DNA of 64,000 nt, taken from Riptortus pedestris (lineage: Eukaryota; Arthropoda; Insecta; Hemiptera; Alydidae). The DNA is taken from contig CM032228.1 in NCBI GenBank assembly GCA_019009955.1, positions 128,317,501 through 128,381,500 of the forward strand, written 5' to 3'. Below, one piece after another: positions 21,951-37,739 of this stretch. Numbering within the stretch: the stretch's first letter is position 1; each line of letters opens with the position of its first letter. The position numbers and the translations under genes were made by a program. The notes under the pieces are model-generated. The model ran no database searches, was not told the DNA's origin, and saw nothing but the letters and a program-made list of their open reading frames with translations.

Positions 21951-22106
21951 TCATGCCATAACTTTTTCAATCCATGGTACAAATCTCTGAATATTAGTGT
22001 ACACTCCAGGCAAATGCTCTCTTCCACATCCTATTCCCCAAGAAACTAGACCAATCAATGTTTTCCGTCCATCTATTGCAGTGGTTAATGGTCCTCCTGA
22101 GTCTCC
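21951..22106 (-). CDS. Serine protease exon 9 (active-site Ser, C-terminus)
   Basis: Begins exactly at GDSGGPL after acceptor AATATTTCAG. Then [20 protein letters not shown] and [11 protein letters not shown], stop TGA at 21953-21951. The ATG-initiated ORFs extending upstream are intron read-through. Confidence 0.95.
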   Translation of the reverse strand, partial: GDSGGPLTTAIDGRKTLIGLVSWGIGCGREHLPGVYTNIQRFVPWIEKVMA

Positions 22107-25100
22107 CTGAAATATTAAATAGGTGAACAGGTTTTGTAAAGTATGTAGATGAATCTCTAAAGTTTTTAAAAACAAACATGCTTTCACGCACACACATTCA
22201 TGCACTCGCACACAAAAACACACACGCAAAGTCCATAATGCAGCCATTATGGCTTAGTTATCTCCTTCCATGCGATGACTCTCCGTAACTATCCCACCCA
22301 CTGTATGAGATTAGTCAGGGGGATGAAGTAAATAAGAACAGGTAGTCCTTCTTTGAAGTGAGTTGACAGATTTAGCCCTCGCTGAGAATGTATCTATAAC
22401 TTCCACTAAAAAGTTTTCTATGATGGCGAAAAAAGTAGTTTCGTGTTGGGCCCTGTGAAATTGGGCAAATCCAGGACAGAGGAATGGAGCTTCCAGGAGA
22501 ATGAAGGTAGTGACCTACATGAATCGTATCTTGAGTACTGTAAGAAATGAGTGTATAATGTTAAGTTTTTCTAAAGTTATACAAAACAATTTAATGAAAT
22601 TAAGCCTAACTAAATATTGAAAATTCAAAGATCACTTATAGTCATTAACCCCATTTTTAAAATAAAATAATGCTATAAAATGATAGGTAACCTCTTTTAA
22701 AAATATAAATTAAACTTTTATATATATATATGAATTTCATGGGTGGACTCTTTTTAAAGTTTAAATTCAGTATTTTATATATAATAAAATATATTTTGGC
22801 ATATTGAAGTGACTAACTCACCTGGCAAGAATCCCTACCACCTTCTTTGAAGCCTGCACAAATGAAAACATCATGTATCGTTTCTCTCCTTCCGGCTGCC
22901 CGAAACCATCTCTGACAACGATCATTAGGTATTACTTCTACATCAACTTCTTGGAGGACTGTAGGCACTGTTACTACTCCTAGAATTATTGTTTAGTGTG
23001 AAATGAAATGTGTTTATTTCCATTAAATGGTAACATAAAATAATAGGATATATCAAAAATTGTTGTTTCCTATTTATAAATTACTATTATGTCAATTAAT
23101 TTCTTTACATATTATTAAATGACATTTATATTCGCATAATAAATTTGATATATAATTAGCTCAAGTTCCAAGAATACATTTTATAAACTCTATCAATTTA
23201 ATAGTTATATATAATAAATTTTGTTAAAAATCTTAATACCACTCTAAATATCAAAATGAGCATTTTTAATTTATTGACATGCTTTGCTGATAACTTTAAT
23301 TTATTAAAGGATGACATGCTTTATAAAAGGTGGGAAACTTGTCTCAACCTTAAATAGACAATGTACCTGATTATAAATTATTTGTTGCCCGACATTTATG
23401 ACAAATATTTTGTTGTACAATTTAATAATTGAATATTTCGATAGTATTCATTTTGTGTATAAAACGATCCTACAGACATGAAATTCTTTAAATTATTTTT
23501 AAAGAAAGAATATTTTTTAATAGATTTAATACATTCTCTAAAGGATTTTACTTCTGAAAATATGACCTACCGAAATATTTATGTTTGTGGTTGGGGTCTG
23601 AACCATATTCTTGGATTTTTTTTTAGGATTATGTGTTATACTATTTCTGTATTTTTGTAAATTTGCTTGGGCCTAAAATTTTATTATTCAGCAGTGAAAA
23701 AAACATAGCTCCAACTTCATTCGAAAAAAAACTCTAAGCAGATTTCCCATTGTATGGCAGACTACTGATCTACTCTGACCATATATTGTCTACATCTAAA
23801 TAAAAATTCGATGAGTAGGGGGTTTATTGAAGACTGAAAACAGGAAAAAAAACGGATAACTTGCTTAATATTTGAGTTACAAAAAAATGTATACAGCAAG
23901 AATAGTATTAGCGGCTCAGTTTTGCCATGTTGAGTTACAACATTAGACTTAATTTCTATTGGTAAAACTAGAGTTTGAGTTCGATTCTCTCCTGGGAAAT
24001 AGGAATTTATTTAGTAACAAACTCATCACCTCGGAAGCACAAAATGGATTTTAACAAATAAATATGACAACAAGAATTGCAGAGCATCACTAGTTTAACA
24101 AGATTTGTCATATAAATTTTTTCAATCTGTCCCTTTGTGACAGTCTCTTTTATCTTTCAGTATAGTACCACAATAGAAAATAATAAAATAGTCCACATGG
24201 ACCTTAATTCTAATTATCAACGTATCATTGCATTTTAAAAATATACAAGTAAAACTAATCTTTGCTTCTACTCTAAATAAATTTTTAAATCAGATGAAGG
24301 ATTGACTGCTGCTTATAGCTTCCACAATTTTCTATCAATATTTAATTATTCAAGGAAAAAATGCAAATTAGTGCAAGTTATTTTTAGGGATCTATATACT
24401 CCTGAAGGGTCTATTTGTATAGCAAACAGTAGACAGTTACAATGTCAAAAAAAGATAGAATGGCAAACTGTCTTTATTTATTCATGACAAACTACCATTA
24501 TGTATTCAATAATTAATAGAATAGCTCACAATTTTATTTTTATTTTATAGATTGGTGTGCGCGCACGTATGTGTGAGTATGTATGTTTGCATGTGTGTAT
24601 ATTTGCAAAACAGGCAACTACAATAATTTTAATTTTTTTTAAAGTGTGTGTTGCTTTTACCATGTCTTGTTCTTCCCCATCCTGCCACTGTCGCTGTTTT
24701 ACCCACGAGTTTCACAGTAGGATCAGGAAGACAAACTGGAAGAATATGCTGCTTGAAAGTCACCTAGATTTGAGAATAAAACACCTATTTATTAAAATAA
24801 AATATAAGTGCATATACAGAATTATTGTAATAGACTATTCATTTTTAACATAACAATCACTGATCAGTTCATTAGTTGGAACATGTGATAATTTATTTTT
24901 TTGTATGTTTTCCCCCCTCTTTTAAGTTGTTATTTTTATATTAAAAATATCAGCACAAAAGTGGTGAATGTATAAAATAGCTCAAACATTAAGGTAACCA
25001 ACTCACAGTTTTATCCAATTTTACTAGAGCAAGATCATTTCTGAAGTCAGTTGGGCTGTATTGAGGATGAACCTCCTTCCTTTCTACACTGTATTCCTCA

Positions 25101-28100
25101 TGAACAAGCCTTTCGTTCTGCTCACGAACATCCCACTCCCCAAGTCGAACCTTCAGGTTGTTGTTAGACGTCCTCAACACATATAATGATAATATTTCAT
25201 TACATTTTCAAAACTTCTAACGAGTATTATTCAAAGATCATCATAGTTTTATTTTCATGGGTCCATGGACCTACAGTTAGTTAAGTACTTGCATATAAAA
25301 AAATTAAATTTAGTAAAAATAATTTTATAAGTTATTACTCATACACAATAATACAAACATACGAGGAAAATGTCTTTTAAAACAAAAGCTACTCAAGTCT
25401 GAGGGCTGAAAGTGAAACATCTCCCTCCTTTTTGCTTCTATACATTACAGTTTGTTATCAAGGGAATTTTGCTTCAAAATTATGAATAATCTAAGTAACT
25501 CAAATGCAAATTTAAGTATTCCTTCAATTATTTTTCACTTTCCGTCCAAAAACATCTAGGAAACTGACGCTAACTTATAATGAAGTCTGTATCTTGGCAC
25601 TGAAATATAAAATTAAAATTTCAAACAACTTCAGCAGAATGAAAGACAAAGTGTTTAAATTAAAATCAAAATGCAATATTCATTGTATAGACAGCAGCGA
25701 TTTTAATAGTAAACATATGGGAGAATCTTCGCAACTACTAATAAAATGTTAAAAGTGTAGATAGTAAGGAATATGCAATATAAAAAAAAAGTTTTCAATT
25801 TAAATCCTTAAAATGCTTAAATAATGAAAGAAATGACATAAAATGTAAGATAAAATAAAATTTATATAATAAAAAATAAGAAAAAAAATTTGGAATAAAA
25901 TTGATCAATATATATTTATCATAGCACTTTACTTTCAGGCTAAAATAAATTATTTTAATTCACATAATAACTAGTTGATTTATATTACTGTTTTATCACT
26001 TGACCAGCCACAGACTGGAGACTCATTGCAATAGTCCTTAGTAAGGTGCAACTGGCTCTCCGAAGAAAGTATGGTTACAAAAACAGTATGTAGTTATATT
26101 CAAGATATTGATAATGCATTTTTGAAAAATGTAAGTAATTTGAACAAAATATGTTAAGTTCATTTTTTTAGTGCAGTCGGGGATTTAATAAATTAGTATT
26201 GAATTGTTTTACAAATTCTATATTGGGCCAATACTTGTATTGAATAACTGCTATAAAAGAAGATGTTTTATTATTTGACCCTGTCACGAACCTTATCCAG
26301 GTTAGGTTAGGTTTTACTCTGATGAGTACAATTAAATTTAAGTATTTCACCATCTTCTCTGTCATGTTCAGTGTCTTTATTTGAACGATCCAACCATATA
26401 TTGCTTTCCTAACTGTGTCTGTCAATCTGCTATTACAAGCCTCTAGATTATAAGTAGAAATAATTAGATAAAGATTAAATTCTGATACAGCTGTAATCCT
26501 TCTACTCAATTCTGAATAATAATTACAAGTTTCATATCAAATGTGCTGCAAGGAATATTTAAATATGATTTTATTTGAAGTACTTCTTAGCAACTTTGGT
26601 GATTATTTAAAGATTAACTGATTAAAACTCTCAAACAGTGAAGGCGTTTTTTTTGTTATTATAATTTGACCTTAATTTTAAAGAATATTGTTCAACATTT
26701 TTAATTAAATACTATTTCTTCAGCATGCAGTTTAAATAAAATGTAATTCAGACCATTCAGGTAAAAAAATACATAAGAGCTCATGATAAAATTGTTGAAA
26801 TCAAGATAATACTTATTCATTTATTTTCAAGATAAACAGATACTGTATTACTCGTGAAAAAAAAAAAAAAAAAAATCTGACTTGTACCTAATTGATTTGA
26901 GGTATGCAATTTTACTGTAGAAAATGAGTAAGAAAATAATTTATAAGGGTAAAAAAAAATAGTAATATCACTAGCTGATTTCCATGATGATAAATCTAAT
27001 ACATATAAAAATGATAGCTGTGATATATGAATTGGAAAGTAAAAGTATTTTAAATCAAAGTACTTGAAGAATTATCACAGTTCCTGCTTTTATTATTAAA
27101 AAGTTATTCATGATTGTATAAGTGAAAAAATGTAACACTAGGATTTCACTATTCATATGGACCACTCATTTTTAGCATCAAATGAAAAAAAAAAATCTTT
27201 CTCAATCCTTATTGGTAGCCTTAGGAAAGATCTTCATTAATAAGTGCATTTAGCGTGGAGAGTTAGTCGCACTAATTGTTTTTCTAAAAACTTTGCAACT
27301 TCTTCAACAGTCTCTCACAAATACTAATGTTATTCTGGCTGAGACTAATGGCCTAACACATTCATTGTATTAGTTTTGTTTTACCTTAAATTTATTCTAA
27401 TACAATTATTGTATTTGCTAGTAATACAATTTTACATCTGAATGTTAATATACAATATATAATATTCCTCATTACATATACAAATATAGTATTCCTCCTT
27501 TATCTGGGCAGAAGTGTGGAGTAAACAACTTAGGAATTATTTTGGCAATTTTTCAACATCAACTGCACATAGCTAACCATCTCTACAAACAAATACAATA
27601 GTTCATAAAAATCAATTAATTTTTTAAGTACAAATGAGTATATTTACGTGGCAACACAGTGAGCGGCTGTCACTACCCATCTGTTGTTGAGAAGAGCTCC
27701 TCCACAAGATAGTTTTTTACTTAAGAATCCTGATTTGATTATGGCTGCCTGAAAACGATTTTTTTTAGAATGTTGTATTCAATGGATGTGTAGGCCTTCA
27801 CTGATTATTTGAATGAACCATTAACCATATTTAATGTAATAATTTATACAGTTACCCCTTCGATAAAATGATTGAATCAAAACTCATGAAACTAAGTTAA
27901 TTGTAGATGGTTGTTGTAATATGAATGACGAATCCAGACCAAGATTAGTGAAACACAATAAAACATTCCAAGCAGTTTGCAGGTAGAATCCTACAATTCC
28001 AGATCCTCGACTCTGCAAATCCTCCTTCTATCTGGTCCTACTACTCCCTCCACTTGATGTGCCATCCACATTTTCTTGGGTAACCCGTTGGGCTCTACCC

Positions 28101-31100
28101 TCTTAACATACACTAAACAGACAAACTACTCTTCTTATTAGCACAGATATCATCTTGCTACCCCAGGCCCATTCTAACAACTGTGCTTCTATTTTTAGAA
28201 ACACAATAATCACAACTCTTTCGTACATTCAACTTAGTTTCACAAGCTGAGAGTTGTAAAGTTACAATACTTTTCAAGGCTGCTATTCAATTCACATAAT
28301 TTTCATTTATTTATTATGTAATTAATTCATGCTTTAGATTATTATGAAAAGTAGATATTTTTAAGTAGAAGTAGAATTTACATTGGAAATTTATTATGCT
28401 TAGTCAAATTCTAGTATCAGTTAACACAAGCAATAATTTAACTAATGTGGAGCCTGAATTATATTTAGAGAATTGATATACATATTATGTAGTAAAATAA
28501 TTTCTTTCTTTATTATATGTATTGTCGAGAAATCTTCGTTTTGAGTTTTTTCTTTCTTCTTGAATGGTATTGCCCGGTGTCATTTATGTGTATTAAAGGT
28601 AATTATAAATGCTAAGATGTACTAAAACTAACAAAAATGATGATCACTATACTTAGTTTACCTGCCATGGATGTGTACCAAATGTTGAGCTGTGTCCACC
28701 AACTATTCTGTGACTTCTTGAGAAAACTTCACCACAGCCTGGAACAAAACAAATATTACACACTAGGTAAATCCAAAGAATTTATTTTTGGTTTAAGTGA
28801 TTGACAGGTTGGTTTCAGGACCAAGTAGCTTTGAAATGTTTCTTACAGTTGAAGGAAAGCTGTAATGATTTCTGAACTAAAGAGTGCATCCATTTTTATG
28901 GAAACTGTTTTCCAATTTTATAGTTACTCCCTATCATATATTCTTATCTTTGTCAAAGATCAATTAAGAGAAAGGAAGTTCATTAGCAGGAAGCCTACAG
29001 CCAATGTTAGCTGAAAATTTGAATCCTCCTGAAAGCATATATAGAAGGAGTAAGTTGTTATAGCCATGCCACTGCCAGACCTTCCTTAAAGTCATGCAAT
29101 GTAGGATCACTGGATTGAAAATTTGAAAAGTTAGGAGAAAGGTTTTTGAAATCACTTATTGGATTGTTCAAGAATATCGAAATCAGCATGTATGAAATTA
29201 CCCTCATTTTCTAATATATGTAGTTAAACTTGAACAATGATAAAATTCCAGATTCAAATTCATGGGAATTTCTTTCGTGAATAAACTATTATCCTGGGTC
29301 CAGGGATGAATTGTTCTACGTTTTGAGCAGCTGATGTTCAACCAGCATTAACAAAGGAAAACTTGGAAAGAGGGAAGAGTTCCCTCCTGTGGACTGATGG
29401 GATTCATTATCCCGGGATTGGGGGGGGGGGGGGGTCAGAACACCAGTGGCCAGCCTGCTTGTGTACGGGATCTAAGGCAATCAAAATCGCCATTCCGATG
29501 GTGGTATATTACCTAATAGACACTCGATAACCCTCAAAGCGCCACCATATACTTGGGCACTGGGACAGCGAATTGGTGAGCTAAATTTTTCCCTTGGAGG
29601 GGATTGCACATGTACTTCTTTCTTCTTCTTACTGTGGGATGTGGTAGATGTAACCCTCAAGGCCATGGGTAAAAGGAAGAAATTTTCCATTGATCTGCTT
29701 AGTGTGAAATATACACATTGTACAGGGAAAATAAATCTGATTACAATATTGCCTGACAACTGAATATCGAAAGCGAAATACATAACACCTAAGAAGAGAC
29801 AAATTCTCAAATGATTAATTTCGAACAGAAAGACCTAGAATGATATCCAGCCGAGATAGAAATTCTGCTCAATTTATAATTTTAAAAAGCAAGAGGAACA
29901 TTTCCACAGATTCGAGCTGAAGTCAACACTCCTTCCTGGAAATCGGTTCTGTAGCTACAATAAGATGACTCAGGGAGGCTCGTGGCTTGTTCTCACTTGC
30001 TCATAAGGGTCTGGAGAAAGGTCTTTTTTAAACATGTATTCCTTTGTGCATAATTCCAAATGTATAGCTAGGGGAAGGTTCAGTTCTAGTGTGAGACTAA
30101 TTCTCAGACTTCAAGCTAGATGTAGATGATGGGCCTATTTTAGGAATACTGAACAAAAAGGAAGGTTATACAAAACGTATGGATGACTATGCAAACCTTT
30201 TTGGTTTTTGTTTAATAGGTCATAGTTTTTTCTCCAAAGTTTTGGGGAAAATATGTCATTTCAGATCTTAGACACTCCCATCCAAGAAAGAGAGTCAGAC
30301 CGTCATGAAAAGGAAGGGAGGATTTTCTTTGACAAAAAATCTGATCACGCCACTTGACTTCAATGTGTTCCTATTAAATAAAATATACGAAATGTTTGCT
30401 GCACTTTATTTTTAGTGGTTTCATAGGAAAAACATATACGATACGATACCATCGTATCGAAATTACGATTTGCATCGGATCGAGAAATGTCCTAGAACAT
30501 ATTTCAATTATTTGTGTAGATATGTGTTGGCGTTTAGTTTGTTTATATTTTCTAATGTTGGTGTCTAGTTTGTTTTAATTTGTTCAATTCTTCATTTTAT
30601 TCAGTCATTAAAAGAAAATATTAGTAGGTAAGTATATTCGCTTTCTTATTTAAGGTTTAAAAATGAAATAGGTACTATCCACAGCCGTAGCGTTGTTAAG
30701 TCATTCTTAGATTACATTGAGAGGGTAGTCCGTCAAAACCATCATTTTTGTACATATAATTTTCCTAGAAGAAATAGGATCCCTAAAATAAGTAAATGAA
30801 TGGTATTATAATATTAATTATTAAACGTAGTGTATAGAATTAAATTTATTTAAATTAAAGGATATGGTGCGATAAGAGCTCGAAATATATCTTCTGAGGT
30901 TTCTGTAATGGCGATGAATTTTCGTAGCGGTACTTATTCCTTCAGTAGCAGTTCTTGCAGCCAGTAGCATTAATGATAAAGCACCAGATAGGAATATATA
31001 TATATATATATATATATATACTTGCTAAGACCTGTGAAGCACAGATTAATTTTCGTTCAACTTCAGGAAACCTCAGGAGATAAATTCATTTCTCAGTGCT

Positions 31101-32856
31101 AGTATATCCACTGAGTGAAGCATTAAAGAAAAGTAAGAGGATATGTTAATTAAAATGAATGAGTAACCTCCCAGAGTTCCTAAGGTAACTGTAGAGGCAA
31201 AAAAAAAAAAAATTCAATCCAGTGATTGATAGATAGAGTAGAAAGACAGATTGTGACGATGAAACTTGAAAATGCATGAGACGATATTGTAAGTGTGAAT
31301 GAATGGGTGAAAAGAAAGAAAGGTGCTCCATGTGCTTTGGAAGGCTCGTAGTGTATATGTGAGTTACCCCTATATGCTGGATCTACGAAGACAGGCGGTG
31401 GCGGTGGAGGCGGGGGGTAGGGGCGGACAGGGGGGTAGGGTGTCGAAGGCCTGTAGGGGAACTGTGGGATGGGAGGGATGGGAGGGAAGTAGTGGGGTCC
31501 AGGAGGCCTCGAGGGTGGCAGGTTCCAAAGGTATTCCTGCTGGCTCTCCTCTTCCACCGGCTGTTGCAGCTGCTGGAGGCCCTGGCTCGCCAGGAACGCC
31601 AATGCTGTGGGCCAACAAATATTAACAAGTAATACCTTCACCTTCCCATTCAATTTAAATCCTTTTCTTCAATCTCTTTCGTAGAGAATATACCCCAACG
31701 CTTGTTTTTACGCCAGGCGTCCATCTTTTAAACTCTCGTCTTATAAGTATTGACATATAACCTTTACATTCTTTAATAAATACATGTAGTTGATTTATTT
31801 GATAAACATAATAAGTTTATATATAATAAGTTATTAGGCTTCCTTTAATAAAAATTAGTCTATAAATATTAAATTTCTTTAAATTGTAAACAATTTATAA
31901 ACTATTGTCATTTCTTATGAATCATAAGGTTTGGTCTTCATTATAAGTACAATTTATAATGGTTATCTGGGAGTATGCAGGCCCAAATTAGGAGCCATTG
32001 ATTTTGAGACTGTTTTAGTAATTTTCCCGGGCGCGCTTATTATCTCGTCAAGTTTAAACGAAATTTCCTCAATAAGTCAATAGAAACTAAATGGCATTTA
32101 TTTAGACCATATATAGACTAATTTGTACACGTGTGAGTAAAAAAGAATATGTTTAGAATGCTGTTATTCGTCATTGGTGGGCCAAAATTAATTGGTTTCA
32201 GGTTGAAATATAAATTTGGTTAATTTAAGCCATAAATGATCTCCTAATTTCATCACATTACAGCCTTTTACTGTTTTACGCTTGAAGCTTAGGGTCCTTG
32301 GACGAATATGAATTTGTTTCCAACAGTGTTACTCGTTAATACTGAAAAACGCATTCTTCACACAATTTTAATCTTACTTCATTCTGTATTTACGTTTCCA
32401 TCTTAACTCTCCATAAATGACCTCAACATTCCTATTGTCCGACTCTTGCAAAATCCCGATATCAGAAATTTCATTCTCCCCTTCCGCACATCCTAATCTT
32501 TTAGTCGAATCACTATCACCTATCCAAAATCCAAAAAAAACCTAAGACGACGTTTGAAGCGTAAGTGGCCAAGAGATCTTCTTGTGTAGTGCAAAGTATA
32601 ACTAAATATGGTAAAACTCAATGTTCATTCCATTTGTGGGTATTGTCAATAGACAACTTCCCACCTCAAGCCAATAATCAAGTCAATTTGTATTATTATC
32701 ATACATGTTATTTGCTTGTAATATTGATATTTTGTTTCAAATAAACGAATAAATAAAAAAAAAACAACTTAATTTGGTTATTTACAAAATCAATATTAAC
32801 GATGATATCGTAGAAGTTTTGATTTACAAGTAATCCCTCACTCCTAATAATTAACT

Positions 32857-32906
<50 letters not shown>

Positions 32907-35900
32907 AACAAAGAATTTCTCAACATAATGCTTCTCTCGTGAAGCACGAATAAATTCCATGTGACCACCCAAAGACGTAAATTTACATTGTTATTGGATT
33001 GACAAATATAATCCATTCACGCTTTCTTCTTTACAGTTTTTGATAAAAGCAATATTAACGAAGAGAAATGATAAGTAACAAATATATGCTTTACTTTGAA
33101 GCAAACCCCCTCCTCCTTCTTTGTTGAGAAATATATTCCACATGTAGTTGTAGGTTGGAATAAGAATGGTCTCGTGGAAATATAAAGATCGAATTAATTT
33201 ATGTTCTTGAAATAATCCTTCATTCTATCACACAATGCAAATGTCCTCTAATGTGAATAACTGTACATCACAATGTACTGTCATTCTCTCATTATACCCG
33301 TGAAGAAAAAGTGGTTTGGACAAATATTGACGCATTTTTTTTTTTTAAATTGGTGTTATCTGGCAACATGGAAAAAACATTCACATTCCTTTCCAATCTA
33401 TATATAAAGAGTAGATATATATCACCAGGAGGGAGGATTGGGAGTATCTTGGGTCACTATCGTATCATTAAAACCAATACACATTAAAGTCAATATCTTG
33501 TTTTAAGCGTGGAATGACTATTAGACGAATACTGATTAATTTACGATCGTTCAAGGGCTTAAATAATTATTGTTTACAACAAAACTATAAACAATGCATT
33601 ATCTTAGCATTAGTAGAAGAAATACGATTCAATTCTTTTCACGCCTTATTTACTTAATTTAATCCAATAGGCAACTGCTACTGTAACGATAAAATAAGAA
33701 ACCTGCGTTTTTTCTTTTCCAGGGCAGAAGATAGTGTTGAGGAGTTAGACAAGTCTAGAGAATACTGTATCTCTTGTACCAACTGCTTTGCTACACACGT
33801 AGGTCAGTCAGGATGGGAGATAAAGAATTATTAGATGGATGAGGATAGTTTTGTTTTGGTTATCTAAAATCCAATTTTAGTGAAAATCGCAGTCGTTTAG
33901 AACTGAAGGGTAATTCACTTTTCTTAACAGAGCATAAGTGAAGATCTATCCCAAAATGTCTGTTAACTATTGTGATATTTATTGTAAGCAAAAAAAAAAT
34001 TCTCTACGTATTATACGTGCATATAATACGTACAGAAATCGCACCGAAATATCATAATTTTGTTGAAATATGAAAACCAAGAATTATTCCTAATTACAAT
34101 AGCCCCTTTACTTCATACATAAAGAAGTTAAAAACTCTATGGCTGCTATGAATACTACCACACTGCAATGAATTAATATCTATCTCGTGGTGCTGTTTTG
34201 GTGGCAAATAGGTGTACATTAGAACTGCTTTTAGAATATTTGGTGGCATTCATTTATCAGTGTGAAAAGGTATTGTTCCCTTTTCACATTGACAAATGAA
34301 TGCCACCCGATATTCTATAAGCTTTTTATTTTTTTGTAAAATGTATATCAGATGTGTAATATATATATCAAATTAAGTAGACTTTTTATAGCGTTTTTTA
34401 ATAAAGCGTATCTGTTTAATCTTGTTTGCCCAACCACTGATAGGTTTGGCAAGCGACGGTAACTAGGTGAGTTTGTTTCTTTTCATGGTTCCTAGGATGA
34501 GCGAGCTTCTTGACCCACAAATCGCAGAGTGTCGTAAGACGATTCAGCTGTTGGTAGAGAATTAGTCAAGTCTATGATTTTCAGTCCATCCTATTCTGCG
34601 AAACGGGACCAGTTAGTAACGACAGCCTTGTAGCTTTTTGTGAAGTATCTCGTGAGAATCGGATTCTTTCTCGTGACGGGCTCATCGAAGAAGGTCCTCA
34701 ATTTCGTTTTGAAATTATTAGAACGCCATATTACCACTATAGTGATACGGCACAGACGGCCCGTACAGGCACAGAGCTTATGATTAAGAAGTCTTCAGCA
34801 TGCACTATTGTATCAATTACAGGAAGATTCTGCAATGAATAAGACGAGCCCGTCTGGCCAAGATATAGCAATAATTATCAATTTACGACGCAAAATTGGT
34901 ATTAGGCGGCTTAAATGCACAGATAGGAAAGGAAGAGTACTATAGATCTACAACTGAACAGCATATCCGAATTGACCAATAATACACGCAGTATTTGCTC
35001 TGGCAAGGGATGTAAAGGATTTAGCCATTATATTGCCATAGAAGGAGGTATAAAAAAGAGCATGGATGAGCCCGGACGCCAATTAGACCACCTTTTGTGG
35101 AGCGGAAAATGCTCTTCTCATTTTTGATGAGAGAAGAAAGGTTTTGATATGGGCCTCAAAAACCTAAGGAGAGCTGTAGTCAGTAGAATACTTGATCATA
35201 TATCTTTCTGTGTTGTGTGGGAATTACACTTCATAGGTTAAAAGTCACACACATTTTATTAGATATTTATAATATTTTAGTATTTATTTTTTTTATGCCC
35301 CACATCAAAGGTGATTGGCATGATTTCTGTTTAGAGTAATCTATTTATTCTTTATTATTCTTGTTACTTTAATTATCCAATTGTGGATCACATCTCTTTG
35401 TTCCCCATTTGGTGTTATCTTTATTTGTTAGGTGTCCATGTTTCTCTGTCTTATATAACTAATAAATATTCTCACACCAGAAACATTAAACACTATGAGG
35501 AGATATCTTGCATCTGCTGCTTTTCTGTCTTTTATATCTGTTCTATGCTAATGCTATCTGTCGTTATCTATCCAACTTATTAGCGGTTGAATGTGCTACA
35601 CTAGGTCACAAGAAATCAGTGAAATCTACAAGCTTGTTTAGAGTTTTTTAAATAAGTAGTTTTGTTCATATTTATATTAAGCCCCAGTATTTGGCCTACA
35701 GCGTTTAAACACTTCGAAAGTATCAATAAAAGTAGCGATAATTCTGCTGTTTTCAATACATCATCAGTATACTCCATGTGTTTGTGAACCAATTCTTTCA
35801 TCACTAGGTGGCTCTGTATCAAAAGTTCTATTTCCTTCAACTCATTTTATAAAAACTCAACATGTTCTTATTTATTCAATAGAAGAATATTATGAGTTGG

Positions 35901-37117
35901 AAGAAAAAACACATCATATAATGAAATGTAAAACCGAATGCATTATATGGAGCACTCTGGAATTCGGGTGCCCATCCAATCTGCCATTTATTTCGAAATA
36001 AATAGGATTAGTATTAAACGATTAATTTAATTAATATATGATCCAGTAATCTCCATTTCTCTTTTATCTCGGTATTATAAACCATAAAAGAATTTTAAGC
36101 GTGACAACTGGTGTAAGAAAGGAAGTACTTTCTAAGTTCACGGTTCGAGTGACATATGATGTTAATATGAGGCTCTAGGAAAGTGAACACACGCAGGGAG
36201 AAAGTGTTTGCCGATGCCTTATCAGAAATTATTGTCAGTGAAACGGTAGCCACGTTCTGTTAAGAACGTAAAACGGACATTTTAGTAAGATTTTCTTGGA
36301 ATAGCTCATAAATGCAAAACAGAGGATCAGAAGCAAAATTGAACTACAGGACGTGTATGGCAATTCCATTATCACGGGTGGAGTAAAGATAGTACATGGC
36401 AGGCTGTCACAGAGTATAGCACACATGTGATGGAATGGCAGCCCCTGGCAGGGTCGTCTTTATCTCTCTGATGGCGAAGGGCTATTGTAGGAAAGCGACT
36501 GCAGGCCATAAGTGGTGTAAGATGTTGACAAAGATCGAGTGCTTATGGAAGCCTGTTGAGCCTGTAATGTACGAACAAGGACTGTAGACCCTGTTAATTA
36601 GACTTGTTTGAAAATACCTCAACAATCTGTGATTATATAAAGTTGCCATGCATACTTTCTGATTGTGAGACAATTTTATGTTGTATTTAAAAGGGAGTAG
36701 TTCTGGGTCGGCTGTCCATGGTTGGTACATCCTATTTTTTTTATAGAAGCATTGCTTGAGTAGCAGAGCTACGCTAAAACGGTTCGTTGTTAGTTTAGGC
36801 GGATTAAGGCGTGAGAGTAGTATTCTCACTTAGATTTTTGAGTGAAACACTTGAGGGACATCATCATTGATACAAAATATTAAAAATCCTAGAATGATTG
36901 AGGTTTGATTATTTATTTATATAGGTTAATGATTATAACTAATATTTATTCAATAATATGAGTGGTTATTGACTGATTTACGCCCCGAGTAAATTATAAA
37001 ACGTGTTTTCCTTGTTACCGCTGATCCGATTTCTATATCTATAGTTTTACATAAAACACGTGTTATACAGTTTGTAATAGTAAAAAAACTCTATCTATTT
37101 TCTATCAAACTATATAC

Positions 37118-37179
<62 letters not shown>

Positions 37180-37683
37180 TAATTTTGAATGGACGTAATT
37201 CGAAGGACGACATTTTTGAAAATTAAGTAATTTTAAGGGATTTTTCTGCTAAAACGCATAATTTGTCCATGGTTACATCTATTTCAAATAGAAGATATAT
37301 TCGGTTCAGCTTAATCAAGCAATCATTCCCCCAGCTTGTATTATCTGATTTGAGGTGGTTTACAAGTTTCACAAGTACAATTACCGTTTATGAGGGGCAA
37401 CACACTGTAAATGAAGGATTAGGGTGATGGGAGAGTGAGCTACTAATGAGCGAGCTGTTTGGAGAGATGATAAATATCGAGAGGAATGGAGGTCGGGGCT
37501 GATTTTGCTCTAGGATTTGTATGTGTGTCAGGCTCTCCATTTCTCCTCCAGCCTTCATATCACTTTCTTCCACTAGTCCCTCTGCAGCCACTGATCCCAC
37601 TCACATCAGTCTACTATCCTTTGCACGTTTGTTCGTATGCACTCACTCAAGGGATGAACTCCCCTGTGTTCATATACACACAA

Positions 37684-37739
<56 letters not shown>

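Larger units (their letters stand above)
22980..24660. other. Protease intron 7
   Basis: Contains a HINE-like fragment (23728-23890) and a SINE fragment (23911-24030). Otherwise unrecognised. Confidence 0.6.

Noticed and set aside
26168..26509. Minus-strand ORF of 113 residues
   Set aside because: Lies inside protease intron 5; adding it would break the conserved protease sequence.
27950..28240. Possible LINE 3' fragment on the minus strand
   Set aside because: Only a short [16 protein letters not shown] peptide is suggestive; too weak to annotate.
29481..29810. Minus-strand ORF of 109 residues near a G-run
   Set aside because: No family resemblance and no fit as an extra protease exon (phases already closed between exons 3 and 4).
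31323..31625. Plus-strand 100-residue ORF and two other minus-frame ORFs over the proline-rich exon
   Set aside because: Shadows caused by the GC-rich repetitive codons of protease exon 3; only one frame has matching splice phases.
36482..36829. Minus-strand ORF of 115 residues
   Set aside because: No known motif; may be an unrecognised repeat fragment.
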